DNA from: Paenirhizobium daejeonense
Lineage (GTDB): Bacteria > Pseudomonadota > Alphaproteobacteria > Rhizobiales > Rhizobiaceae
Assembly (NCBI RefSeq): GCF_014280875.1
Contig: NZ_JACLAL010000006.1
Coordinates: forward strand, 1 to 64,000
Length of the DNA stretch: 64,000 nt
Reading direction: 5' to 3'
In this document: piece by piece, positions 9,474-19,170 of the stretch
How the letters are laid out: every line of letters begins with the position of its first letter
Numbering within the stretch: the first letter of the stretch is position 1
Position numbers and translations under genes: made by a program
Notes under the pieces: generated by a model
Told to the model about the DNA's origin: nothing
Seen by the model: the letters and a program-made list of their open reading frames with translations, nothing else
Databases searched by the model: none

Positions 9474-11465
9474 TCACACACTGGCCGATACACGGGGGCG
9501 TCCGCTCGCCGTCGCGATGATCCGGGCTTCCATCAGCTTGCGCCGTCCTTCGATTTCGGGCGCATCGATTTCACGCGCGAGCACCACGACGACATCGGCA
9601 GCACCGCTGGCCCGCGCATGCTCAAGCGCGTTTTGTGAAGCCCGTTCTTCAGCCTCGGCCAGCGCCGCTTCCTCTTCCGCAAAGCGCCGGTTGTCTCCCC
9701 CGCCAGCCACGATGAAGACCCCCTCTTCCGGCGAGGTGACGAAGATCGTTACGGTGGAGCGGACCTGTCCGACAACAGCGCCGACCGCATTGGCGACATC
9801 GGCGGCTTCCGGCACAGCACAGGTCGCTGACAGCATCTCGGCAATCGCCGGGTAGTAGACCGGAGCGGACGCGCCGAGACCTATCAACGGGCGGTCGAGG
9901 GACAGGGTAAAGCGCGCAATACCGGTCTGGCGGTTCAGAGCGCGGTCGATCAGCACCGAGCGGGCCGGATCGATATCAGCAAGACCATCTTCGGCAAGGC
10001 AGGCCGAAAGAATGGCTTCCGCCGACTGTCGCGTCAGCCTGTCTACGATGCGTTGGGCGAGCTCTTCCGGCGACCCGGCTATCGGCTTTCCTGTGCCGTC
10101 CTTCTGCCGCATGGCAACCTGCATGCCGAGATCGGCGGCCTGCAGGTTCCACTGGCCCTGCCTGCCCAGCACATGCATCGCGTCTGAGGGAGTGAGCCCG
10201 CAGATGTGCACGAGACCCCGTGCAACAAGACGGTCAAGCGTCGCCTTCTGCTGCGTCACCGTGAGCAGCTGGTCAAGAGCCACGGGAATATCGGTGATAC
10301 GGGCAAAAAGGGTCGCTTCCTGTGGCTGCAGTCCGGCGGAGAGATGATCCGGCACTCCGGTACGGACCGCGAACCGCCCGTCGTGGCGACCGACATGAGC
10401 AGAGCGCAATTGCCGTTCCAGTGTGCCGATGACCGCCTCCCCGTGCAGCATCGCGGCAAGGCTGAGGGGCACGAAACGACGGGGACCGAGATCAATCCGC
10501 GGCGCAAGCCCGCGGTCGTCGAAGCGGACTTCGGAATCACCTCCGAGACCATAGGTGCGCATAGCGACCGCTTCCACCATGGTGCGATAACCGCCGACCA
10601 CCGCACCATCGGCATCGAGACGCGGGCGGCCGTTTTCCATGACAGCCACATCCGTCGTGGTGCCGCCGATGTCGGAGACCACGGCATCTTCGAGCCCGGT
10701 CAGGTATCTCGCGCCGACAAGGCTTGCCGCCGGGCCGGAAAGAATGGTCTCGATCGGACGAAGCCGCGCCTCGGCCGCCGAAATCAGCGCACCGTCGCCA
10801 CGCACCACCATCAGCGGTGCGTGGATACCACGATGTTTCAGGTGATCCTCGCAGGCGCCGACAAGGCGGTCGATCATCGACACCAGCCGGGCATTGAGCA
10901 GCGTCGTCAACGCGCGCTTCGGCCCCCCGAGCTTGGAGGAAAGCTCGTGGCTGCAGGTAACCGGCAGATGGGATTTCTCTCGGATGAAGTCCCTCACCCG
11001 TATCTCATGGGAGGGATTGCGGACCGCGAAATAACCGGCAACGGCGAAGGAGGATACGTTCGCCGCCAGTTCCGGCAGGATCGCTTCGAGCGCCGTCATG
11101 TCGAGTGGTGTCTCGTTGCCATGGACATCATGGCCCCCCGGCAGGAAGATCACCGGATCGGCACCCAGCGCATCCGCAAGACCATCTCGCCGCAGATCCT
11201 CCGGGCCAAAGCCGATCATCACCAGGGCAGCGCGTCCGCCCTGCCCTTCGACAAGCGCATTGGTGGCAAGCGTGGTCGAGAGCGACACGAGACCGATGGC
11301 ATCAGCCGGTAGACCGGAAGCGGAGAGCACGTTTTCCAGCGCCCCGGAAATCCCGATCGACAGATCATGCCTTGTGGTAAGGGCCTTGGCCTTGGCGATC
11401 AGTCCATCCGTCTCGCTGAAAAGCGCGGCGTCGGTATAGGTGCCGCCGGTATCGATGCCCAACAT
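9474..11465 (-). CDS. Hydantoinase/oxoprolinase family protein, HyuA-type (no HyuB partner nearby)
   Basis: A 663-residue protein of the hydantoinase A / 5-oxoprolinase family, which uses ATP to open cyclic amides such as hydantoins or 5-oxoproline. The two actin-like phosphate loops are visible: GIDTGGTYTDAALF at the N terminus and VSDIGGTTTDVAVM in the middle. Family members normally work with a HyuB subunit, but none is encoded alongside. The start at 11465 begins directly at the GIDTGG strand; GTG or ATG starts up to 45 bases upstream are possible, and no ribosome site is convincing. The substrate is unknown. Confidence 0.8.
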   Translation of the reverse strand: MLGIDTGGTYTDAALFSETDGLIAKAKALTTRHDLSIGISGALENVLSASGLPADAIGLVSLSTTLATNALVEGQGGRAALVMIGFGPEDLRRDGLADALGADPVIFLPGGHDVHGNETPLDMTALEAILPELAANVSSFAVAGYFAVRNPSHEIRVRDFIREKSHLPVTCSHELSSKLGGPKRALTTLLNARLVSMIDRLVGACEDHLKHRGIHAPLMVVRGDGALISAAEARLRPIETILSGPAASLVGARYLTGLEDAVVSDIGGTTTDVAVMENGRPRLDADGAVVGGYRTMVEAVAMRTYGLGGDSEVRFDDRGLAPRIDLGPRRFVPLSLAAMLHGEAVIGTLERQLRSAHVGRHDGRFAVRTGVPDHLSAGLQPQEATLFARITDIPVALDQLLTVTQQKATLDRLVARGLVHICGLTPSDAMHVLGRQGQWNLQAADLGMQVAMRQKDGTGKPIAGSPEELAQRIVDRLTRQSAEAILSACLAEDGLADIDPARSVLIDRALNRQTGIARFTLSLDRPLIGLGASAPVYYPAIAEMLSATCAVPEAADVANAVGAVVGQVRSTVTIFVTSPEEGVFIVAGGGDNRRFAEEEAALAEAEERASQNALEHARASGAADVVVVLAREIDAPEIEGRRKLMEARIIATASGRPRVSASV

Positions 11466-11570
11466 ATAATGAAGTGTCACGCCACGCCCCGCATTCCAGA
11501 AAGACCGCAAGAAACGGTCCTACGCTTTATGCACTCACGGAAATCGCCGCGCTAGCTGACAAACGGCAAA

Positions 11571-12989
11571 TTATGACCTGTCGCGTGGAGTAACCAGCAT
11601 GGGCAATCCGCCTGCCGGCTGAACGGTGAGCTTCTGCACCGGCCACGGCCGCGGGCCGGCCTTCGGCGTAAAACGAAAGCGATGCATCAGAACGGCAAGC
11701 GCAATGACGGCCTCCTGCAATGCAAAGGTTGCCCCGATGCAGACGCGAGGGCCGACGCCGAAGGGCAGATACTGGAAGCGGCCGATGCGCTCACGGTTTT
11801 CCGGCAGGAAGCGGGCGGGATCGAAGACTCGGGGGCGATCCCAATGCAGCTTATGGCGATGCAGCGTCCAGGGCATGATGAGGATCGTCGCACCCTTGCG
11901 GATATCCAGAACCTTGCCGTCCGCCGCAACGAACCTGTCGTCTTCCAGCGCCCGCCGGTTGATCGACGGCGCCGGCGGATAGAGCCGAAGCGCCTCTTCA
12001 AAGGCGGCCCGAACGTGTGGCATGCGATCGGCCCAGGTCACGGGATCGGCACCGCTTGCGATGACCTCGTCGATCTCCGCCTCCATCTTCTGCCGATATT
12101 CCGGCAGATGGGCGATACAGTAAAGCGTCCAGCCAAGCGCGCGGGCTGTGGTTTCGTGGCCGGCACCGATGAAGGTGAGGATGTTGTCCTCGATTTCCTC
12201 GGTTGTCAGCCCGTCAGGCCCTTCGATTTCCAGAAGCAGGGTCAGAAAATCCCGGGGCGCCGTCGCCGGATCCCGGGCAATCGCGGCGCGTCGACGTTCC
12301 ATCGTATCGCGCACCAGCTTGCGGAACTTCTCCAGCACCCGCTGTCCGCCAATGCGCGTCAGCCGCGGAAGCCAGGTGGGGGCCGCCAGCATGTCGAGCG
12401 GATCGATACGTCCCATCCGGTGCAGCAGCGCATCCACGTCACCGGCAACGTCTCCACTTTCGGATGCCAGTTCGCCGGAAAACAACGTCTCCGACAGGAT
12501 CTGATAAGTCAGTTCCGTCATGTCGGTGGAAATGTCGTGAGTGCTGCCGTGGATATCCGCGCTGATATAGCGAGCGGCAAATTCCTCGCTTTTTTCCAGC
12601 ATCTGCCGCGCGAAACCCCTAGCGTGGCGAGGCGTAAAGACCGGCGCCATGGCCTTGCGCGAGCGCTTCCAGACGTCGCCCTCGGCAGTCAGCAGACCAT
12701 CGCGCAGAATGGGACGCAGCACAAGCTGCCGCACCACGTCCATGGGATAGTTGCCGGCATTGTCGACCAACACATGGCGGATGAGGGCCGGATCGTTGAC
12801 GATGATAGTGGTACGGCCGAAGAAGCGGGTTTCGATCCATGGCAGCGTGTAGGAAGGGTCGCCCCAGAGCTCCAGCGGATTGCGCAGCACCGTACGAATG
12901 ATTTCGAGACGTGAGGGCGGGACCTTTCTCGGCAAGGGCGCCGGAGGCTCGTAGCCGTCATTTACGCTGTCCTCGGCCATCTCCGTCAT
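11571..12989 (-). CDS. Cytochrome P450
   Basis: A 472-residue heme-thiolate monooxygenase. The I-helix oxygen-binding motif AGHETTA, the K-helix EALR, the meander region and the heme loop FGVGPRVCIGATFAL (axial Cys at residue 417) are all present. The start ATG at 12989 follows GAGGGTAAACG. The length and the absence of a membrane anchor fit a soluble bacterial P450 of the larger, CYP102/CYP4-like class. No ferredoxin or reductase gene is adjacent, so the electron partner is elsewhere. It lies 35 bases downstream of the DUF1402 gene on the same strand and may be co-transcribed with it. The substrate is unknown. Confidence 0.93.
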   Translation of the reverse strand: MTEMAEDSVNDGYEPPAPLPRKVPPSRLEIIRTVLRNPLELWGDPSYTLPWIETRFFGRTTIIVNDPALIRHVLVDNAGNYPMDVVRQLVLRPILRDGLLTAEGDVWKRSRKAMAPVFTPRHARGFARQMLEKSEEFAARYISADIHGSTHDISTDMTELTYQILSETLFSGELASESGDVAGDVDALLHRMGRIDPLDMLAAPTWLPRLTRIGGQRVLEKFRKLVRDTMERRRAAIARDPATAPRDFLTLLLEIEGPDGLTTEEIEDNILTFIGAGHETTARALGWTLYCIAHLPEYRQKMEAEIDEVIASGADPVTWADRMPHVRAAFEEALRLYPPAPSINRRALEDDRFVAADGKVLDIRKGATILIMPWTLHRHKLHWDRPRVFDPARFLPENRERIGRFQYLPFGVGPRVCIGATFALQEAVIALAVLMHRFRFTPKAGPRPWPVQKLTVQPAGGLPMLVTPRDRS

Positions 12990-13024
12990 CGTTTACCCTC
13001 GGATGAGACCGTTTCTAGTCCGTT

Positions 13025-13972
13025 TCAGAGCAGCTTTTCCAGCTCATCGAGCCGATCATTCACCAGCCAGCCGTAATAGTTTTCCTCCGGCCAGACCGTG
13101 GATCCACCGGCGTTCTTTCGTGCCAGCGCCTGCGCCCGCTGCCTGGAATTACCGACATTGAAGAGCGTCGCGGTCACGCCGGGATTGGTCGAGATATCCA
13201 TGCCGGCAATCGACTTGTAATCGTCAATCGACTTGCGGATAACCGCCGCCATGAAGGCAAGCGAGATATCCGGGTCCATGATCGCCTTGTAGACGCCGGC
13301 CGCATCGGTCTCGTCCAGCTTGGCATAACCCGACTTCTGGGCCACGAGGTCCGACATCATCAGCGCCGTCAGCGGATTGATCTGGCCAAGGCCGAAGGTC
13401 TGGCCCGCATAGAAAGGCTGGAAGAAAACAGCGCTGAAGCGATTGTCGGGATAGGACTTGCCGCCAACCGAGCGGCCCTTGAACTTGGCATTCCAGACGT
13501 CTTCGCGGCAGGTCCAGAGCGCGTAGGAGTCATCCTTGCCCTCGCATTCGGCAAATTCCGGGCGGGCAACGAAATCATCGACATCCTCGCCCTTGTAGGC
13601 GAAGCGGAAGCTGTTGCCTGCATAGGAGGCCGCCTTCACGTAATAGCTCTGCAGATTGTCGTAGGCGTCGACATTATAGGTATGCTCGCCGACGATTGCC
13701 CCGATCATGTGGATCGGGTCGATGCCATAGGCAGACGCCGTACTGCGGATCTTCGACATCAGCCGCTTATCCGAGGCCAGAAGGTCGCGCACTTTTTCAT
13801 ACTTGACGTCGAACGTGGTCTTTCCCGCCTTGGTACGGCGGACGGAAGCTCCGGGAATGGCAGGTTGTTCGGCATTGCGGTTCCCCGCGGGCACTGCCAC
13901 AGGCGCTGCCTGCAGACCAGCAGGCGCCATCACAAGAAGCGCCAGAAGAATTGCCGAAATGATACGTGCCAC
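13025..13972 (-). CDS. DUF1402 family exported protein, possible lysozyme/lytic-transglycosylase-like fold
   Basis: A 315-residue protein with a clear signal peptide (MARIISAILLALLVMAPAGL, cleavage near QA-AP). I recognise it as DUF1402, a rhizobial family without assigned function. The mature part contains a pattern like soluble lytic transglycosylases: GIDPIHMIGAIVGEHTYN with a Glu at residue 96 in the place of the catalytic Glu, and TFGLGQINPLTALMM (residues about 192-206) resembling the GLMQIMPxTA motif. A role in peptidoglycan turnover is therefore a reasonable inference but unproven. The gene follows hslU on the same strand and precedes the P450. Confidence 0.75.
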   Translation of the reverse strand: MARIISAILLALLVMAPAGLQAAPVAVPAGNRNAEQPAIPGASVRRTKAGKTTFDVKYEKVRDLLASDKRLMSKIRSTASAYGIDPIHMIGAIVGEHTYNVDAYDNLQSYYVKAASYAGNSFRFAYKGEDVDDFVARPEFAECEGKDDSYALWTCREDVWNAKFKGRSVGGKSYPDNRFSAVFFQPFYAGQTFGLGQINPLTALMMSDLVAQKSGYAKLDETDAAGVYKAIMDPDISLAFMAAVIRKSIDDYKSIAGMDISTNPGVTATLFNVGNSRQRAQALARKNAGGSTVWPEENYYGWLVNDRLDELEKLL

Positions 13973-14032
13973 GATCCGTTTGCCCTCCAGACTTCACTTT
14001 CCGATCGGCTACCGCGGGGGATAAGCCCGGGC

Positions 14033-14062
14033 GGCGACTTCACTTACATAAGCGAAGCCGCC
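14033..14062 (-). other. RNA hairpin between hslU and the DUF1402 gene
   Basis: Arms 14033-14046 and 14049-14062 pair over up to 14 positions in minus-strand RNA (including two G-U pairs), but contain A-C mismatches in plus-strand RNA, so the orientation is minus. No U-run follows. It may be a processing site or weak terminator of hslVU, or a leader structure of the DUF1402 gene. Confidence 0.45.
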
Positions 14063-14132
14063 GTTGTCGACCGGGAGATATGTCACTTTCGTGCGATTTG
14101 GGGGCAAAAGCACGAAAATAGATGCTCCTGCG

Positions 14133-15440
14133 TCACAGAATGTAGCGCGACAGATCCAGATCCTGCGCGATCCCGCCGACATGTTTTTGAACATAATCGG
14201 AATCGATCATGATCGAGGAGCCCGCGCGGTCAGGCGCATTGAACGAAACGTCGTCGAGCACCCGTTCCATCACGGTCTGCAGGCGGCGTGCGCCGATGTT
14301 CTCGACGGACGTGTTCAGCTTCACGGCGACATCAGCAAGTGCGTCGATCGCATCCTCGGTGAATTCGAGATCGAGGTCTTCCGTCGCCATCAGCGCCCTG
14401 TACTGGCGGATCAGGCTCGCCTCGGTCTCGGTCAGGATGCGACGGAAATCTTCCTTGCTGAGGGGCTTCAACTCGACGCGGATCGGCAGGCGGCCCTGAA
14501 GCTCCGGCAGAAGGTCCGAAGGCTTGGCCACGTGGAAGGCGCCGGACGCGATGAAGAGGATATGGTCCGTCTTCACCGGGCCGTATTTGGTCGAAACCGT
14601 CGTGCCCTCGACCAGCGGCAGCAGGTCGCGCTGCACGCCTTCGCGAGAAACGCCGGCGCCGACGCCGCCGTCACGAGCCGCGATCTTGTCGATCTCGTCG
14701 AGGAAGACGATGCCGTCGTTCTCGACGGAGCGCACGGCCTCGCGCTGGATGACCTCGTTGTCGATCAGCTTGTCGGACTCATCCCGGATCAGGTCGGCAT
14801 AGGATGCCTTGACGGTGGTGCGCACCTTCTTGGTGCGGCCGCCCATGGCCTTGCCGAACATTTCGGAGATGTTGAGGATACCGACATTGGCGCCAGGCAT
14901 GCCCGGGATTTCGAAGCCCGGCATGCCGCTGCCGCTGTCTGCGACCTCGATGTCGATTTCCTTGTCGTCCAGTTCGCCGCTACGCAACTTCTTGCGGAAG
15001 CTGTCACGGGTCGCCGGCGAAGAGGTAGAGCCGACGAGCGCGTCGAGCACCCGCTCCTCGGCGCCGGCATGGGCCTTGGCCTGAACCTCGGCGCGCTTCT
15101 TTTCACGAACGAGGCCGATGCCGATCTCGACGAGATCGCGGATGATCTGTTCGACATCACGGCCGACATAGCCGACTTCGGTGAACTTGGTGGCTTCCAC
15201 CTTGATGAAGGGTGCGCCCGCAAGCTTGGCGAGGCGGCGGGAGATCTCCGTCTTGCCGACGCCGGTCGGGCCGATCATCAGGATGTTCTTCGGCATCACT
15301 TCGTCGCGCAGCGTCTCATCAAGCTGCTGGCGGCGCCAGCGATTGCGCAGCGCAATCGCCACTGCGCGCTTGGCCTCGTGCTGGCCGATGATGAAGCGGT
15401 CCAGTTCCGAGACGATCTCACGGGGAGAAAAGGTTGTCAT
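14133..15440 (-). CDS. hslU: HslU, ATPase/unfoldase subunit of the HslVU protease
   Basis: A 435-residue AAA+ unfoldase (ClpY) that feeds substrates to the HslV peptidase. It begins [20 protein letters not shown] as in the family. Walker A is GPTGVGKTE, the [14 protein letters not shown] pore-loop region follows, an acidic intermediate (I) domain lies between, and Walker B is [10 protein letters not shown]. The C terminus ends DLDLSRYIL, the tail that activates HslV. The start at 15440 is set by this N terminus; in-frame codons upstream overlap the end of hslV. It lies 49 bases downstream of hslV and is co-transcribed with it. Confidence 0.97.
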   Translation of the reverse strand: MTTFSPREIVSELDRFIIGQHEAKRAVAIALRNRWRRQQLDETLRDEVMPKNILMIGPTGVGKTEISRRLAKLAGAPFIKVEATKFTEVGYVGRDVEQIIRDLVEIGIGLVREKKRAEVQAKAHAGAEERVLDALVGSTSSPATRDSFRKKLRSGELDDKEIDIEVADSGSGMPGFEIPGMPGANVGILNISEMFGKAMGGRTKKVRTTVKASYADLIRDESDKLIDNEVIQREAVRSVENDGIVFLDEIDKIAARDGGVGAGVSREGVQRDLLPLVEGTTVSTKYGPVKTDHILFIASGAFHVAKPSDLLPELQGRLPIRVELKPLSKEDFRRILTETEASLIRQYRALMATEDLDLEFTEDAIDALADVAVKLNTSVENIGARRLQTVMERVLDDVSFNAPDRAGSSIMIDSDYVQKHVGGIAQDLDLSRYIL

Positions 15441-15489
15441 ATCGATGTTCCAAAGGGTCGAATGGGTTGATGATGACGGATCGGGCCGA

Positions 15490-16017
15490 TCAATTGTCGC
15501 TGTCGAGGGTTTCCACCACGACATTGTCATTGGTGTAGACGCAGATGTCAGCGGCAATCGCCATGGCGCGGCGGGCCACTTCTTCCGCCGACTTGTCCGA
15601 ATCCATCATGGCGCGCGCTGCGGCGAAGGCGTAATTGCCGCCGGAGCCGATCGCGATCGCCCCATGCTCGGGCTCCAGCACGTCGCCATTGCCGGTGATC
15701 GCAAGCGTGATGGTCTTGTCGGCGACGAGCATCATGGCTTCGAGATTGCGGAGATACTTGTCGGTGCGCCAGTCCTTGGCGAGCTCGACGGCCGCGCGCA
15801 TGAGCTGGCCCGGATATTGTTCGAGCTTCTTTTCAAGCCGCTCGAGCAGCGTGAAGGCGTCAGCCGTGGCACCGGCGAAACCGGCGATCACCTCGCCCTT
15901 GCCGATGCGCCGCACCTTGCGGGCATTGCCCTTCATGACCGTCTGGCCGAGGCTCACCTGCCCGTCGCCGGCCATGATGACCTTGCCGCCCTTTCGTACA
16001 GTAATAATCGTTGTCAT
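15490..16017 (-). CDS. hslV: HslV, peptidase subunit of the HslVU protease
   Basis: A 175-residue proteasome-beta-like peptidase. After Met removal it starts with the catalytic Thr ([20 protein letters not shown]), followed by the conserved [35 protein letters not shown] and [14 protein letters not shown] segments. The start at 16017 is fixed by the need for Thr at position 2. An upstream GTCCC/GGGAC hairpin lies in the presumed 5' leader (16032-16045). It is divergent from hisB. Heat-shock control is expected from the family, but I could not find a convincing sigma32 promoter. Confidence 0.97.
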   Translation of the reverse strand: MTTIITVRKGGKVIMAGDGQVSLGQTVMKGNARKVRRIGKGEVIAGFAGATADAFTLLERLEKKLEQYPGQLMRAAVELAKDWRTDKYLRNLEAMMLVADKTITLAITGNGDVLEPEHGAIAIGSGGNYAFAAARAMMDSDKSAEEVARRAMAIAADICVYTNDNVVVETLDSDN

Positions 16018-16031
16018 TGGGCACCTGTCTG

Positions 16032-16045
16032 GTCCCGTAGGGGAC
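16032..16045 (-). other. Small hairpin in the hslV 5' leader
   Basis: GTCCC (16032-16036), loop GTAG, GGGAC (16041-16045), located 15 bases before the hslV start codon. A 5'-leader stem-loop is known to stabilise hslVU mRNA in E. coli; an equivalent role here is only suggested by position. Confidence 0.3.
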
Positions 16046-16226
16046 TGTTTTCCTGGGGGCGCGACACGGCCCCGTTGAGCCCTATGTAGGTGAAGCGCCG
16101 TCGAATACAATCTCGCTGCCGACCCCAGCAGCCTATGCCTGCTTTTGCTGGATATTTACCGCTGTGCCTGATAAGGAGCGCTCATCAGGGCCCGGGTTCC
16201 CGGTCCTCAGCATGGAGCAGACCTTA

Positions 16227-16835
16227 ATGGGCGAAGCAGCCACCCCGCGCTCGGGAAGCATTTCCCGCAAGACCAACGAAACCTCGGTTTCCGTTTCCGT
16301 CAATCTCGACGGCACCGGCAAGGCGAAGATTTCCACGGGCGTCGGTTTCTTCGATCATATGCTCGACCAGCTTTCCCGACATTCGCTCATCGACATGGAC
16401 ATCGAGGTGAAGGGCGACCTGCACATCGACGACCATCATACCGTCGAGGACACAGGCATTGCGATCGGCCAGGCGATTTCCAAGGCGCTCGGCGAGCGGC
16501 GTGGCATCACCCGCTACGCCTCGATCGATCTTGCCATGGACGAAACCATGACGAAGGCGGCAATCGACGTTTCGGGCCGGCCGTTCCTCGTCTGGAACGT
16601 ATCGTTCAGCGCGCCGAAGATCGGCACCTTCGATACCGAACTCGTTCGTGAATTCTTCCAGGCGCTGGCGCAGAATGCCGGCATCACGCTGCATGTGCTC
16701 AACCATTATGGCGCCAACAATCACCATATAGCGGAGACCTGCTTCAAGGCCGTGGCGCGGGCAATGCGAACCGCAGTCGAAATCGATCCCCGGCAGGCGA
16801 GCCGCGTTCCCTCCACCAAGGGCACGCTGGTCTGA
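16227..16835 (+). CDS. hisB: Imidazoleglycerol-phosphate dehydratase
   Basis: A 202-residue monofunctional HisB catalysing the dehydration step of histidine synthesis. The metal-binding repeats are visible: [27 protein letters not shown] and [14 protein letters not shown]. The start at 16227 ([10 protein letters not shown]) is preferred because GGAG lies 9 bases upstream and the product then has the usual rhizobial length; an ATG at 16212 is the alternative. It is the first gene of hisB-hisH-hisA-hisF-hisE-coaA, with a 98-base gap before hisH that holds no gene. Confidence 0.96.
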   Translation: MGEAATPRSGSISRKTNETSVSVSVNLDGTGKAKISTGVGFFDHMLDQLSRHSLIDMDIEVKGDLHIDDHHTVEDTGIAIGQAISKALGERRGITRYASIDLAMDETMTKAAIDVSGRPFLVWNVSFSAPKIGTFDTELVREFFQALAQNAGITLHVLNHYGANNHHIAETCFKAVARAMRTAVEIDPRQASRVPSTKGTLV

Positions 16836-16933
16836 CAGCAAACGACAGGGGCGGATGGCCGGCGACCGGACCGCGAAAGCGGCGTCTTGGTTGATCCCGG
16901 GTCTCCAGGCTCCGATAGAAAGGATATTCGACG

Positions 16934-17584
16934 ATGCGCGTTGCGATCATCGATTATGGTTCGGGAAATCTGCGTTCCGCGACGAAGGCCTTCGAGCGCG
17001 CAGCCCGGGAAAGCGGCATCGACGCTGAAATCGACCTGACGGACAAGGCGGAGCGGGTGGCATCGGCCGATCGCATCGTGCTTCCCGGCGTTGGCGCCTA
17101 TGCCGATTGTCGCAACGGTCTCGACGCCGTCTCCGGCATGCATGAGGCGCTTGTCGATGCAGTCGAGAAGAAGGCGCGGCCGTTCCTCGGCATCTGCGTC
17201 GGCATGCAGCTCATGTCGTCGCGCGGGCTGGAAAAGACCGTCACGCAAGGCTTCGGCTGGATCAAGGGCGATGTCGTCGAGATGACGCCGAGCGATCCGA
17301 CGTTGAAGATCCCGCAGATCGGCTGGAACACACTGACGCTCAATCGGCCGCATCCGCTGTTCGACGGCATCGAGACCGGCCCCGATGGCCTGCACGCCTA
17401 TTTCGTGCATTCCTACCATCTCGCCGCGGAAAACCCCGGCGACGTCATCGCCACCACCGACTACGGCGGCCCGATGACGGCTTTCGTCGGTCGCGACAAC
17501 ATGGCGGGCGCCCAGTTCCATCCGGAAAAGAGCCAGAAGCTCGGCCTGAAGCTCATTGCGAACTTCCTCGCCTGGGCCCCGTAA
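16934..17584 (+). CDS. hisH: Imidazole glycerol phosphate synthase subunit HisH (glutaminase)
   Basis: A 216-residue class I glutamine amidotransferase that supplies ammonia to HisF. It starts [15 protein letters not shown]; the nucleophile is Cys88 in [10 protein letters not shown], and the His/Glu of the triad are in AQFHPEKSQ near the C terminus. The ATG at 16934 follows AAAGGATATTCG. HisF is encoded two genes downstream, with hisA between. Confidence 0.97.
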   Translation: MRVAIIDYGSGNLRSATKAFERAARESGIDAEIDLTDKAERVASADRIVLPGVGAYADCRNGLDAVSGMHEALVDAVEKKARPFLGICVGMQLMSSRGLEKTVTQGFGWIKGDVVEMTPSDPTLKIPQIGWNTLTLNRPHPLFDGIETGPDGLHAYFVHSYHLAAENPGDVIATTDYGGPMTAFVGRDNMAGAQFHPEKSQKLGLKLIANFLAWAP

Positions 17585-17615
17585 TTCTCATTTCATCCAA
17601 TATCGGACAATTCGC

Positions 17616-18350
17616 ATGATCCTCTTTCCCGCAATCGATCTGAAAGACGGCCAGTGCGTGCGCCTCAAGCTCGGCGACATGGAGCAGGCAACCGTCTACA
17701 ACGCCGATCCCGCCGCGCAGGCGAAAGCCTTCGAGGACCAGGGCTTCGAATGGCTGCACGTGGTCGACCTGAACGGCGCCTTCGCCGGTGAAAGCGTCAA
17801 CGGCAGTGCCGTCGACGCGATCCTCAAGGCGACGAAGAACCCGGTCCAGCTCGGCGGTGGCATCCGCACGCTCGAGCATATCGAGAACTGGCTTTCACGC
17901 GGACTTTCCCGTGTCATCCTCGGCACCGTGGCGGTGCGCGATCCCGCACTCGTCATCCAGGCCTGCAAGCTCTTCCCCGGCAAGATCGCGGTCGGAATCG
18001 ACGCCAAGGGCGGCAAGGTCGCAGTCGAAGGCTGGGCGGAAGCCTCCGAACTCGGCGTAATCGAGCTTGCCAGGAAATTCGAAGGCGCAGGCGTCGCGGC
18101 GATCATCTACACGGATATCGACCGTGATGGCATTCTCGCCGGCATCAACTGGCCCTCGACGCTGGCGCTTGCCGATGCCGTTTCCATCCCGGTGATCGCG
18201 TCCGGCGGGCTTGCATCGCTCGACGACATCCGCCGCTTGCTGGAACCGGATGCCCGAAAACTCGAAGGTGCGATTTCCGGCCGCGCGCTTTATGATGGCC
18301 GGATAGATCCCGCGGAAGCGCTGGCGCTGATCCGCGCCGCAAGATCCTGA
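17616..18350 (+). CDS. hisA: HisA, phosphoribosylformimino-AICAR phosphate isomerase
   Basis: A 244-residue (beta-alpha)8-barrel isomerase of histidine synthesis. It begins [17 protein letters not shown] with the first catalytic Asp; the second is in [12 protein letters not shown]. Phosphate-binding segments [11 protein letters not shown] and [12 protein letters not shown] are present. The start at 17616 is fixed by the family N terminus; in-frame codons upstream overlap hisH. Confidence 0.97.
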   Translation: MILFPAIDLKDGQCVRLKLGDMEQATVYNADPAAQAKAFEDQGFEWLHVVDLNGAFAGESVNGSAVDAILKATKNPVQLGGGIRTLEHIENWLSRGLSRVILGTVAVRDPALVIQACKLFPGKIAVGIDAKGGKVAVEGWAEASELGVIELARKFEGAGVAAIIYTDIDRDGILAGINWPSTLALADAVSIPVIASGGLASLDDIRRLLEPDARKLEGAISGRALYDGRIDPAEALALIRAARS

Positions 18351-18364
18351 ACGAGGAACCACCG

Positions 18365-19153
18365 ATGACGCTGAAAGCCCGCGTTATTCCCTGCCTGGAT
18401 GTCAAGGACGGCCGCGTCGTGAAGGGCGTGAACTTCGTCGACCTGATCGATGCCGGCGACCCCGTCGAGGCGGCCAAGGCCTATGACGCCGCCGGTGCCG
18501 ACGAACTCTGTTTCCTCGACATCACCGCCTCCTCCGACGGGCGCGACACGATCTTCGATGTGGTGACCCGCACCGCCGAGCATTGCTTCATGCCACTCAC
18601 CGTCGGTGGCGGGGTGCGCAGCATCGCCGACATCCGCAAGCTGCTGCTCTGCGGAGCCGACAAGGTGGCGATCAATTCCGCTGCGGTGAAGAACCCGGAT
18701 TTCGTTGCGGAGGCCGCCGACAAGTTCGGCGACCAGTGCATCGTGATCTCGATCGACGCCAAGCGGCGGCGCACGCAGGCGGCCGGCGGCGACAACATGA
18801 GCGCCTGGGAGATCTACACCCATGGCGGCCGCAACCCGACCGGCATCGATGCCGTGGAATTCGCGAAGCAGGTTGTCGAGCGCGGCGCCGGCGAACTGCT
18901 CGTCACGTCGATGGATCGCGACGGCACGAAATCAGGCTACGACCTCGAGCTGACACGGACCATTGCGGACGCCGTGCGCGTTCCGGTTATCGCCTCTGGC
19001 GGCGTCGGCACGCTTGACGATCTGGTGGCAGGCATCAGCGAAGGCCACGCGACCGCCGTTCTCGCCGCTTCCATCTTCCACTTCGGTACGTATTCGATAA
19101 CCGAGGCCAAGCAATATATGGCGCAGCATGGCATCGCCATGCGGCTCGACTGA
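18365..19153 (+). CDS. hisF: Imidazole glycerol phosphate synthase subunit HisF (cyclase)
   Basis: A 262-residue barrel subunit that uses HisH-derived ammonia to form imidazole glycerol phosphate and AICAR. Characteristic segments are [60 protein letters not shown] and [13 protein letters not shown], with the catalytic Asp residues in CLDV and MDRDG. The ATG at 18365 follows an AACGAGGAACC site, 14 bases after hisA ends. Confidence 0.97.
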   Translation: MTLKARVIPCLDVKDGRVVKGVNFVDLIDAGDPVEAAKAYDAAGADELCFLDITASSDGRDTIFDVVTRTAEHCFMPLTVGGGVRSIADIRKLLLCGADKVAINSAAVKNPDFVAEAADKFGDQCIVISIDAKRRRTQAAGGDNMSAWEIYTHGGRNPTGIDAVEFAKQVVERGAGELLVTSMDRDGTKSGYDLELTRTIADAVRVPVIASGGVGTLDDLVAGISEGHATAVLAASIFHFGTYSITEAKQYMAQHGIAMRLD

Positions 19154-19170
19154 CAGGACACGCAAGGATC

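Noticed and set aside
10206..11312. Long plus-strand frame opposite the hydantoinase-like gene
   Set aside because: Antisense shadow; composition is Arg/His-rich with no domain.
14064..15470. Long plus-strand frame opposite hslU
   Set aside because: Antisense shadow of hslU; no start signal and no family match.
16018..16160. Heat-shock (sigma32) promoter for hslV
   Set aside because: A weak -10-like CCTACAT is visible on the minus strand but no CTTGAA-type -35 lies at the right distance.
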